In this document: piece by piece, positions 45,254-52,956 of the stretch
How the letters are laid out: every line of letters starts with the position of its first letter
Position numbering within the stretch: the stretch's first letter is position 1
Source: Peptoniphilus faecalis
Lineage (GTDB): Bacteria; Bacillota; Clostridia; Tissierellales; Peptoniphilaceae
Assembly: GCF_012976305.1 (NCBI RefSeq)
Contig: NZ_JABDSR010000005.1
Location: forward strand, 99,383 to 163,382
DNA length: 64,000 bases
Direction: 5' to 3'
Made by a program: the position numbers and the translations under genes
The notes under the pieces: generated by a model
Databases searched by the model: none
Seen by the model: only the letters and a program-made list of their open reading frames with translations
What the model was told of the DNA's origin: nothing

Positions 45254-46195
45254 ATGTTTAATTATAATGATTATATTTACGCTGTTTATTTAAATAAAAG
45301 TTTTTCAAAAGCTGCGAAATCCCTTTTTATCTCTCAACCAGCCTTAAGTAGTACTGTTAAAAAAGTTGAGGACGAATTAGGCGTTATCTTATTTGACAGA
45401 AAATCTAATCCAATTGAGCTTACTGAAGCAGGAAAAATTTATATTAAATCAATTGAACAAGTTATGAATTTAGAAAAATTAACTAGAGAAAATCTTGCGA
45501 AAATTTCAAACTCCAAGCAAAATACTTTTACACTTTGTGGACCTACCTATTTTTGCACTTACATTTTTCCTGATTTAATTGAAAAATATTCAGAGATAGA
45601 TCCCGAAATAAAAATTAAAGTTGTAGAAATAGGAACTGGCGAGATTGAAGATTTTTTAAAATGCAATTTGGCTGATTTAGGTGTATGTGTGGAAAATTTA
45701 AATTTAAAAATTTTTAATAAAGATATATGGTTTGAAGAAGAGTTAATTCTCGCTGTACCTAAATCAAATCCCGTAAATTTAGGCATTGAAAAATTTACCT
45801 TAAAGCCTGAAGAAATTATGAATTTAGGTATTAAAAATAATAAAAATTATTTAGATTTAAAAGTTTTTAAAGATGAAAAGTTCATTTTCTTAAAAGAGGG
45901 AAATGATCTTCACGATAGAGCTATGAATATTTGTTACGAGTATGGATTCATACCAAATATTTTAATGTATATGGACCAGCTTCAAACTTCTTATGAAGTG
46001 GCTAAGGCTGGAAAAGGCATTGTTTTTATAAGGGACAGAATGGCTGAATACGATAAATTTAATGATTCTTTATATTTTTATAAGATAAAAAGTAAGTATT
46101 CTAAAAGAAATGTAAATTTATTTTTTCTTAAAAATAAAGCCCTTTCCAATAAAGAAAAAAAATTTATTAAATTCCTAAAAGATTTTCAGATTTAA
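45254..46195 (+). CDS. LysR-family transcriptional regulator
   Basis: A 313-residue regulator. The N-terminal winged helix-turn-helix reads 'YIYAVYLNKSFSKAAKSLFI' then 'SQPALSSTVKKVEDELGVIL', followed by 'FDRKSNPIELTEAG'. The C-terminal half is an effector-binding domain. It is divergent from the aminotransferase/RidA operon, which it probably controls. AGGAGTTC precedes the ATG. Confidence 0.9.
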   Translation: MFNYNDYIYAVYLNKSFSKAAKSLFISQPALSSTVKKVEDELGVILFDRKSNPIELTEAGKIYIKSIEQVMNLEKLTRENLAKISNSKQNTFTLCGPTYFCTYIFPDLIEKYSEIDPEIKIKVVEIGTGEIEDFLKCNLADLGVCVENLNLKIFNKDIWFEEELILAVPKSNPVNLGIEKFTLKPEEIMNLGIKNNKNYLDLKVFKDEKFIFLKEGNDLHDRAMNICYEYGFIPNILMYMDQLQTSYEVAKAGKGIVFIRDRMAEYDKFNDSLYFYKIKSKYSKRNVNLFFLKNKALSNKEKKFIKFLKDFQI

Positions 46196-46479
46196 TCCAA
46201 TATATAAAAAACTAAATAATCTTGCAAAGGAAAAAATTTACATCTTTGAATAGTGTGTACTATAGGTGGTTATATGACCTCGCAGGAGCTGAAATAAATT
46301 CAATTGAAGCTATATAAATGTACCTAGTTTCAGAAAATGACAGTCTATACTTCGTAAATAGTAAGAACAAAGCTGTTAAATATAAAACAGATGCCCTTTG
46401 CGATCTCACAATAATAGGCAGCAAGTCTCGCTCAATCCCAGCTGCGGCATCTATTCTTGGAGATATAATAAATATGTAA
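46196..46479 (+). pseudogene. Gene remnant with an internal stop, family unknown
   Basis: Reading from about 46,266 gives 'YDLAGAEINSIEAI', a TAA stop, 'MYLVSENDSLYFVNSKNKAV' and 'KYKTDALCDLTIIGSKSRSI', then 'PAAASILGDIINM' and a stop at 46477-46479. The last block looks like a conserved C-terminus, but I do not recognise it. The in-frame stop and the missing 5' part show that it is not functional. The remaining bases before 46,266 hold nothing. Confidence 0.5.
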
Positions 46480-46481
46480 TA

Positions 46482-46514
46482 AAAAGTTGTGTCAAAAAAG
46501 GCACAACTTTTATT
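46482..46514. terminator. Terminator hairpin
   Basis: AAAAGTTGTG / CACAACTTTT, 10-base perfect arms with a 10-base loop, AT runs on both sides. Confidence 0.75.
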
Positions 46515-46644
46515 ATAATATTATGTTAATTAGAATTCTTACATAAGCTTCTATATTCCTCATAATTTAAGATATTTCAATTTCTTAATTGTATATTAAT
46601 TAAATCATACCTATAGTCCACAACCCTATTCCCAAAATACATTT

Positions 46645-47505
46645 TTATCTAGAATAAGAACTTTTTTCTTTTAAATATTTTTTATTGGCTTGTATTAATT
46701 TCTTATAATATTCATCATAGGATTTACTAAATTTTCTAATGAGTGGAATTGCAATCTCATAATATCCATTGTCCACCATGTATTTTTGAAATCTATCTTG
46801 TATTTTCTTAACCTCACTATTCAAATACTCATCACTTTTTTTATATTTTTCATAGTCAAAAATAAATTTTTCATTATCTTTAAACCATTTTTTTATATTA
46901 TTCACTGCTTCAATCTTTGATTCATTAATTTTTTCTAAATCTGCCATAGAAAAAGATTTAGTTAATTTTTCAATGTATTTACCTTCGTCATTAGACAATT
47001 GAAATTCTGGTAAATTATCTAAGTACTCTATATATTTTTCAAAGGCTTTTTTCCCATCTTCTTCTAGATTTTCATTTAAAAATATCTTGTAGGCTGAAAA
47101 TAAAACTTGTCCAAAATAGCCCGGAAATTTATCCATTAATCTTTCATAAATAGTTTTATTAGTTTCTAACAAATCAAGTTTTTTATTTATCGTAGCTTGC
47201 TCTTCTCCCTTGATTATAAGTTCAAGAATTTCTTTCTTTTTTTCTTCAATATTTAATTCAAATTCCTTATTCCTTAAAATCGTAGATAATGAAGAATCTT
47301 GTGAATGTAGTATTCCTTTAATTTCAGCTACACTTAATCCAACTTTAGAAAGTACAGAAATTTTTTTTAAAATTTTAATATCTTTATCACTGTAATCTCT
47401 ATACCCATTCTCAAGTCTTTTGGGATTAATTAGTCCTCTTTCTTCATAATATTTAATAGCCTTTCTTGTAAGACCCGTCCTGTTTTGAACTTCACTTATA
47501 ATCAT
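46645..47505 (-). CDS. MerR-family transcriptional regulator
   Basis: A 286-residue MerR-type regulator: winged helix 'RTGLTRKAIKYYEERGLINP' with 'NGYRDYSDKDIKILKKISVL', then the coiled dimerisation helix ('LRNKEFELNIEEKKKEILEL'). The C-terminal 150 residues are helical and could be a ligand pocket; they are longer than in small MerR proteins. It lies behind a MerR-type promoter with a palindrome and is presumably autoregulated. No effector or target gene is identified. Confidence 0.88.
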   Translation of the reverse strand: MIISEVQNRTGLTRKAIKYYEERGLINPKRLENGYRDYSDKDIKILKKISVLSKVGLSVAEIKGILHSQDSSLSTILRNKEFELNIEEKKKEILELIIKGEEQATINKKLDLLETNKTIYERLMDKFPGYFGQVLFSAYKIFLNENLEEDGKKAFEKYIEYLDNLPEFQLSNDEGKYIEKLTKSFSMADLEKINESKIEAVNNIKKWFKDNEKFIFDYEKYKKSDEYLNSEVKKIQDRFQKYMVDNGYYEIAIPLIRKFSKSYDEYYKKLIQANKKYLKEKSSYSR

Positions 47506-47525
47506 AATATCCCTCCTCTATTTAA

Positions 47526-47556
47526 AGGATATCACCGTCCCTAAGGGACTAGTCAA
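47526..47556 (-). promoter_or_regulatory. MerR-type promoter with a 19-base spacer
   Basis: On the minus strand TTGACT (plus 47551-47556), exactly 19 bases, then TATCCT (plus 47526-47531). The spacer contains GTCCC-TAA-GGGAC (47537-47549). An over-long spacer with a centred palindrome is the hallmark of MerR-activated promoters. Confidence 0.85.
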
Positions 47557-48058
47557 ATACTAAAATTTATTATTTAACTTACCGGCAAATATCACTTTTC
47601 CAAAAATAATTAGATATTTCTATAATTCTTTAACTTAAAAGATGAATAACAGTATTTTTTCATCCTTATCTTTTCCATTATAATGATTTTAATACATTGT
47701 AATAAATTACATAATTTAAAACTGAGTTTGCACTTATAAACTCTTCGATTTCTACAAAGCGATTTTTATTCTTTTTTATTTGCTCCATGATTGAAAAAAT
47801 TCCTGAATCATCCTGAGCTTTGAATTTTGGCAAATCAATATTGTCCCAAATATATTGATACTATTAGTTAAAACTATTTTAAAATCAAAAAACAGTACTT
47901 GGTTCGCTTAAATGATAAGTGGCATGTCGTTTACTATTTTGTTTATACTATATACTTTTCATTCTTATCCATTCTCTATTCTTTATTTAAACAATAAAAT
48001 TATGGGTATTAAAAAGGCGTAAAAATTAATCATAAATTTTAAATAAAAAGGGGTTATT
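47557..48058 (-). pseudogene. Gene-free region with a short coding remnant (47678-47869)
   Basis: About 500 bases, mostly empty. On the minus strand a 60-codon remnant reads 'WDNIDLPKFKAQDDSGIFSI', 'MEQIKKNKNRFVEIEEFISA' and 'NSVLNYVIYYNVLKSL' with a stop at 47678-47680, without a start. I do not recognise it. Between it and the CDF gene lies AT-rich DNA with no clear promoter. Confidence 0.4.
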
Positions 48059-49192
48059 ATGTCACAAGAGAGTTATGATATTTCAAATATCTTAAAAAAT
48101 CGTGGAAAGGCAATTATAAAGACAAGCATAATTGCTATTTTAATCAATGTGTTTCTCGCAATATTTAAGGCAATTTTAGGTTTATTTGTTAATTCTATTG
48201 CGCTGATTTTAGATGCTGTGAACAATTTATCTGATGCTCTTTCTTCTGTTGTAACTATCATAGGCGAAAAAATTGCCAGCAAGGCTCCAGACAAAAAGCA
48301 TCCAATGGGTTATGGAAGGATTGAATACATATCTTCGATGATTATTGCTGCTCTTGTTCTTTACGCTGGAATTACTTCTTTGGTTGAATCTGTGAAGAAA
48401 ATTTTAAATCCAAGTCCTGCATCCTATACAATACTTTCTATTGTAGTTATTGGTTTGGCAGTTGTCGTAAAATTTATGTTGGGAAATTATGTGAAAGAAC
48501 AAGGCAAAAAAATTAATTCTACTGCATTAATTGCATCGGGTTCTGATGCTTTATTTGACGCAATTCTCTCTTTTTCTGTGTTTTTGTCTGCAATTATTTT
48601 TACAATTTGGGGAATTTCTCTTGAAGCTTATATTGGTATAATTATTTCAATTTTCATGATTAAGGCTGGAATTGAAATAATGCTATCAACTGTTGATGAT
48701 TTAATTGGTCACAGAGCTGATCATGAAATGGTAGAGAGAATAAAAGAGTTAGTTAGTGAAGAAGAACAAGTTCTTGGAGTATACGACTTAGCGCTTTTTA
48801 ATTACGGTCCTAATAAATACTATTCTTCCCTTCATGTTGAACTTCCAGACAAAATGCAAGTCGATGAGGTTGACATGTTGACAAGAAAATTACAACACAA
48901 GATTTATAAAAAAACTGGAGTAATTTTAATTGCTCTCGGTGTATATTCTTTTAATACTAAAGACAAAAAAGCTACAGAAATTAGAAAAACTGTCGAAAAG
49001 AAAATTTTATCTCATGATTGGGCTCTACAAGTCCATGGATTTTACTGCGATATCGATAAAAATTCTTTAAGATTTGATGTTGTTTTGAGCTTTGACATTA
49101 AAATAGAAGATGCCCTTAAAATAATAAATAAAGAAGTCAAAGGCCTTTATCCAGATTATAAAATTCAAATTGTTCCTGACCTTGATTTATAA
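48059..49192 (+). CDS. Cation diffusion facilitator (CDF) metal exporter
   Basis: A 377-residue CDF-family transporter exporting Zn, Fe, Mn or similar divalent metals. Six membrane segments; metal-site residues are seen in 'ALILDAVNNLSDALSS' (Asp and Asn/Asp) and 'ASGSDALFDAILSFSVFL' (Asp/Asp). The 'HPMGYGRIEYISSMI' loop is the CDF signature region. A cytoplasmic C-terminal domain of about 170 residues follows, longer than usual. AAGGGGTTAT precedes the ATG. It is monocistronic. Confidence 0.9.
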   Translation: MSQESYDISNILKNRGKAIIKTSIIAILINVFLAIFKAILGLFVNSIALILDAVNNLSDALSSVVTIIGEKIASKAPDKKHPMGYGRIEYISSMIIAALVLYAGITSLVESVKKILNPSPASYTILSIVVIGLAVVVKFMLGNYVKEQGKKINSTALIASGSDALFDAILSFSVFLSAIIFTIWGISLEAYIGIIISIFMIKAGIEIMLSTVDDLIGHRADHEMVERIKELVSEEEQVLGVYDLALFNYGPNKYYSSLHVELPDKMQVDEVDMLTRKLQHKIYKKTGVILIALGVYSFNTKDKKATEIRKTVEKKILSHDWALQVHGFYCDIDKNSLRFDVVLSFDIKIEDALKIINKEVKGLYPDYKIQIVPDLDL

Positions 49193-49237
49193 AATTAACT
49201 TTTAATCTTAAAAACGTGGTTATAATTTGACCCACAA

Positions 49238-49285
49238 AGTTGTAATAATACCAGAGTGAGTATAATATTTTCTCTGGTCTTTTTA
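49238..49285 (+). terminator. Terminator after the CDF gene
   Basis: ACCAGAG (49240-49246) / CTCTGGT (49272-49278), AT-rich loop, followed by CTTTTTATT. Confidence 0.7.
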
Positions 49286-49457
49286 TTCTTTATTACCCAG
49301 TTGTAGAAAATTTTTACGCTGCATTTTCTCTTTCTATATTTTTCCATAGAACTTGTTTTAATATTTATGAGTTTTTAGATTTAGCATAAAATCTCCAACC
49401 CCTTGACTTCGCCATTGTTCTGTTATTAATCTTCTATCCTTGATATCAATAATATCG

Positions 49458-49575
49458 TCTCAACATGACTTGAGCGGTCAGTATGGATAAAATTCAATGT
49501 TTTTCAAAAGCCTCGTATATGGGAATATTTCCATAACTAACATGTGATTTATTATAAGTCTAGAATCTTATTATC
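49458..49575 (-). repeat. Diverged direct repeat, left copy (R1)
   Basis: About 100 bases matching 51,780-51,900 at roughly 75-80 percent by eye, in the same orientation. The shared core includes TTTTCAAAAGCCTCGTAT and GGTCAGTATGGATAAA. On the minus strand both copies give 'YSHIRGF', a TGA stop at the same position, then 'FIHTD-SSH'. It is therefore a relic of one coding sequence. Confidence 0.7.
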
Positions 49576-50134
49576 TAGTGAAAATTTTAAAAAAATTATT
49601 CGTTATTTATCATATTTTCCTTTAAATGAGTTTGTTCTATATGCGTGAAATTTAATTTACATTTCTTATTCTAACACCTTCAAAGTAAATTTTATATTAA
49701 TTTCTATGAATTTGTATTTATTGTTTGCTTAAATATTTAATTGTTTTTTTTGATTTGAAAGCTGCTAAATTATTATGATTTAATAATTATGGAATAAGCA
49801 TTATAATACGCTTTATGGCTAATTTCTTCATTCAAAAAACACTTCTTCGTTCTGTATTAAGGAGGTTTATATTGTACTGTTAACTATATTTTAGATCTAC
49901 TTTTAATTCTTATTAGTCTTATATATGAACTTCAAATGCTGACTTAAATGTAATATATGAACTCTATGTCTATATATTTATTTAATAATTTATATATTTA
50001 TTTAATAATTTATATATTTATTTAATAATTATAAAACATTTTTTCAATGTGATTGTTTAAAAAACATTGCTTTTGGATATATATAAAATAAAAGATTATT
50101 GTTGTATTTTCATTATCTTGAAAGAAGAATAAAT
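49576..50134. repeat. Gene-free region with a perfect 20-base triple repeat
   Basis: About 560 very AT-rich bases. At 49971-50030 the unit TATATATTTATTTAATAATT is repeated three times without a mismatch, about 100 bases before the start of the secreted-protein gene. The remainder shows no gene. The tandem repeat could be a protein-binding array or simple slippage. Confidence 0.6.
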
Positions 50135-51103
50135 ATGAAAAAAATATTTGTGTTTTTATTTACATTGGTTTTATGTGTCCTATCTTTGAATTTTTTCAAT
50201 TCATGTCATGCATTAAGTGAAAATTTTAATTACTTTGACAACGTTATTTTTGAACCTTTAGATAGCAATGTTATAGAGTGGACTCCTGAAATTGGTCGTA
50301 ATGACGAACAATTTGTTGATTCTATGATACAAAATAAAATTTCCTTTATACCTTTAGAATATAGGATAAAATATTTTGATGCACTTGAAAATTATTCTAA
50401 AAAAATGATTAATATCCCATCTAAAAAATCCAAAATTCCTGAAGTACATATAAATACAGATATTCCATTAGAAATTTCTAAATTTCATAAATCTGAAGCA
50501 ACTTCCGATTATATTTTTGCTTTGAATTGCTTAAAAACAGATAATGAGGTTCTTAAGCAAACCGTAAATGCAGCTTTCCCTTCTATACCTAAGGAATTAA
50601 AAGAACAATATTTTAATTCTTTATCCCAAACATCTAGTATCTCGGCTATTAGAGGTATATTTAGGGTAAATCGACTTCCTATTTATTATCATTTTTATAA
50701 TCATTCTCTTACTTCTTCTCCTTCTGACCTAAGATTTAATATTGTAGGTTATTCTGCTCAACTTGTAAATAGATATGATGGATATGGCATTGAATCAAAT
50801 ATAAAACAAGGAATGTATGTTTCCCAATTTAATTTAGATGTGGCAAACTTTGGTTATTCTGGAAATGACGAGTTAAATCAAGATGAGTTCGCTTTAAACT
50901 CAGATTTAGGGCTTGCAATTCATGGTACAACAAACTTACGTTATCATAGAATGTACTATGGTAAAACATTTTTTCGCCTATATGATGTCTATGATTTTAA
51001 CACTATGTACAATTACCTTATTCAATTTTTAGACCCCATAAATAATACTCATACATTTAATGTGTATATTGATGGACTTGTAATTGAACGTAATTTAGAA
51101 TAA
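50135..51103 (+). CDS. Secreted hypothetical protein
   Basis: Not recognised. From the ATG at 50135 the 322-residue product starts with a signal peptide: MKK, a long hydrophobic core, then 'NSCHALS' as a likely cleavage site. The mature protein is Tyr/Phe/Asn-rich with no repeat or catalytic motif. An in-frame extension to 50099 is rejected, because the signal peptide begins at 'MKKIFVFLF' with AGAAG upstream. It lies 15 bases before a small membrane protein, so the two are expressed together, and both lie between two diverged direct repeats. Confidence 0.65.
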   Translation: MKKIFVFLFTLVLCVLSLNFFNSCHALSENFNYFDNVIFEPLDSNVIEWTPEIGRNDEQFVDSMIQNKISFIPLEYRIKYFDALENYSKKMINIPSKKSKIPEVHINTDIPLEISKFHKSEATSDYIFALNCLKTDNEVLKQTVNAAFPSIPKELKEQYFNSLSQTSSISAIRGIFRVNRLPIYYHFYNHSLTSSPSDLRFNIVGYSAQLVNRYDGYGIESNIKQGMYVSQFNLDVANFGYSGNDELNQDEFALNSDLGLAIHGTTNLRYHRMYYGKTFFRLYDVYDFNTMYNYLIQFLDPINNTHTFNVYIDGLVIERNLE

Positions 51104-51118
51104 TCCTAGGATATATAC

Positions 51119-51589
51119 ATGAATAAAATCAAATTTCCTCATATAAACTATTATAGGCTTATTAAAATAGGAATTTTTCTATTTTTAATCAGTCCTCTAA
51201 ACTCGGCTTTGGCTATGTTTTTTCAGGGTCCTACATATCAATGGCCATTTCGAATTTTCTTCATTCTGCTTTCAATTATAGGCTTAATAGTAGGATTTAT
51301 TCTCTTTTGGTACTTACTTTTCTCAACTTTGTTTTTCTTTTTGAAAAAAGATAGAGAAAACGCAAGAGCCCACTTGGTCTACTTTTTGGTCTTAGCTTTA
51401 TTGCCCCTTATCCCTATTTTGCATAGTCTATTTTTGGAATTCAGCCAATCCGGTTTACACTCTCTACATGAAATAGAAAAACTTTTTTATCCAGCAGGAG
51501 GAAAAGCTTACACAGAATTTTTGCCTGTTCTTTTAGAAGAACTAAAAAAAATCCTCAATAATCCATCCTATATCATTCCTTACGATTAA
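51119..51589 (+). CDS. Hypothetical membrane protein, partner of the secreted protein
   Basis: Not recognised; 156 residues with three hydrophobic segments ('LIKIGIFLFLISPLNSALAM', 'FRIFFILLSIIGLIVGFILF' and 'LVYFLVLALLPLIPILHSLF') and a polar C-terminal stretch. It follows the secreted protein by 15 bases. A role in membrane anchoring, export or immunity for its neighbour is possible, but nothing in the sequence proves it. Confidence 0.6.
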   Translation: MNKIKFPHINYYRLIKIGIFLFLISPLNSALAMFFQGPTYQWPFRIFFILLSIIGLIVGFILFWYLLFSTLFFFLKKDRENARAHLVYFLVLALLPLIPILHSLFLEFSQSGLHSLHEIEKLFYPAGGKAYTEFLPVLLEELKKILNNPSYIIPYD

Positions 51590-52213
51590 TATTTAAAACA
51601 ATAAACTAACAATTAAGCAAAGGATAAAACTTATATTTTGTACTTTGCTTATTTTCTTATTTATGATAATTTATAAAAATGATTGGGACACAAATAAATA
51701 AAAAAAGACCTAAGGGTATTTCTTAAACCCAAAAGTCCTTATAAATTGTTTATTTAATTTTGTTAAGAAGAGCCACAGATTCTGAATGGCTTGAGTGGTC
51801 AGTATGGATAAATTTTGAAACTTTTCAAAAGCCTCGTATGTGGGAATATATCCATAACGAATAAGTTAAGCTATCCATTATAAGTCTAAACTTTCCTTGT
51901 TTAACAAATTTGGAACTTAATCTAAGTATATTATGAAGAATAAGGTCATATAATTCAAATCTATTTAGAAATAATTCCGCATCGGACATATTTTTAAATT
52001 AGCGTTTTAACATTCCCATTATCATCTTACTTTACCAGTAAAACTTCAATTTCCTGTTTTCTTGTCGAACACACAACAATTTTAATATTTATTAAGACTA
52101 ACCTGATGATAGCATACATCGAAAAGTTGATTTTAACACTCCTTGCATGGTAGAAAATGCAAAAAATATGTCCTAGGAGGTGTAAGTTAAAGTTCAATAT
52201 CAACTAAATTTCG
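51590..52213. repeat. Gene-free region with right copy (R2) of the direct repeat and a terminator
   Basis: A terminator-like hairpin at 51,700-51,740 (GACCTAAGGGT / ACCCAAAAGTCC) can serve both directions. R2 lies at 51,780-51,900, matching 49,458-49,575. On the minus strand a longer coding relic runs from about 51,990: 'MSDAELFLNRFELYDLILHN', then 'LIMDSLTYSLWIYSHIRGF', a TGA, and 'FIHTDHSSHSESVALLNKIK' ending near 51,753. It looks like a dead mobile-element or accessory gene. Confidence 0.55.
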
Positions 52214-52897
52214 TCATCCTTTAAGTGACTTTAAATATTCTTTTTGTTTCGGTGTAATGCGCTTACTTTCACGTGCTTTCTGTATTGCCTTATTATGAGT
52301 CCATGTGTCTAGGCGCTGATCTTCAATGTGTTTTATGGTTGCATCCCATTGCTTTGCCAAAGCCGTTGCAAAGAACCATGCAATCATCATCTTAACGTAA
52401 TACTCATCGTTATTAACAGAAAGAGGTATCTCCAAATACTCAGGTTTAAAGTCATCATCAAGAAAGTGAGACATTAACATCTCAAGACCAAAACGGCAAG
52501 TATATTCTTCTTCCGATTTGGACCATTCTTTAATTTTTTCCAAAAGTGCTTTTTTATTTTTTTTGAAAATCTTTGGAGACATAATATCGCAAACAGCCCA
52601 ATTATCTACATAAGGCAGAAATTCATCGACTGCCTCAATACAGGCATCATAGTCTTTCATTTCAGAAATTAGGAGTCCGTGAAGTATATTTTCATCATAA
52701 TATTTATGGGGTAAATCTCTTAGAAATTTAGATGTTTCCGGCTCCCCTATAATTCTTTTAGCAAGCTTCCTAGCCTCCGGAATTCTAACCCCTATAAATA
52801 GGTCTCTCGGAATATTTGGTGTCAATTTAGCTTGAAAATCAGCATATGAAATATCCTGCAATGCCAATAATTCTTCTTTAATGTTCACTTCTTTCAC
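52214..52897 (-). CDS. DNA alkylation repair protein (AlkD-like)
   Basis: A 227-residue HEAT-like-repeat protein of the AlkD family, which removes alkylated bases such as 7-methylguanine and 3-methyladenine. 'IPRDLFIGVRIPEARKLAKR', 'WAVCDIMSPKIFKKNKKALL' and 'EYYVKMMIAWFFATALAKQW' are typical helix pairs, with the Trp and Asp residues of the DNA-facing groove (in 'YVDNWAVCD'). GGGAG lies before the GTG start. It lies 59 bases from the end of the mobile element and probably marks the chromosome next to the insertion. Confidence 0.87.
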   Translation of the reverse strand: MKEVNIKEELLALQDISYADFQAKLTPNIPRDLFIGVRIPEARKLAKRIIGEPETSKFLRDLPHKYYDENILHGLLISEMKDYDACIEAVDEFLPYVDNWAVCDIMSPKIFKKNKKALLEKIKEWSKSEEEYTCRFGLEMLMSHFLDDDFKPEYLEIPLSVNNDEYYVKMMIAWFFATALAKQWDATIKHIEDQRLDTWTHNKAIQKARESKRITPKQKEYLKSLKG

Positions 52898-52956
52898 TCT
52901 CCCTATAATTCTAATTTGTCGCTCTACTATGAATCTTTGTCATTAACGCTATAGTC

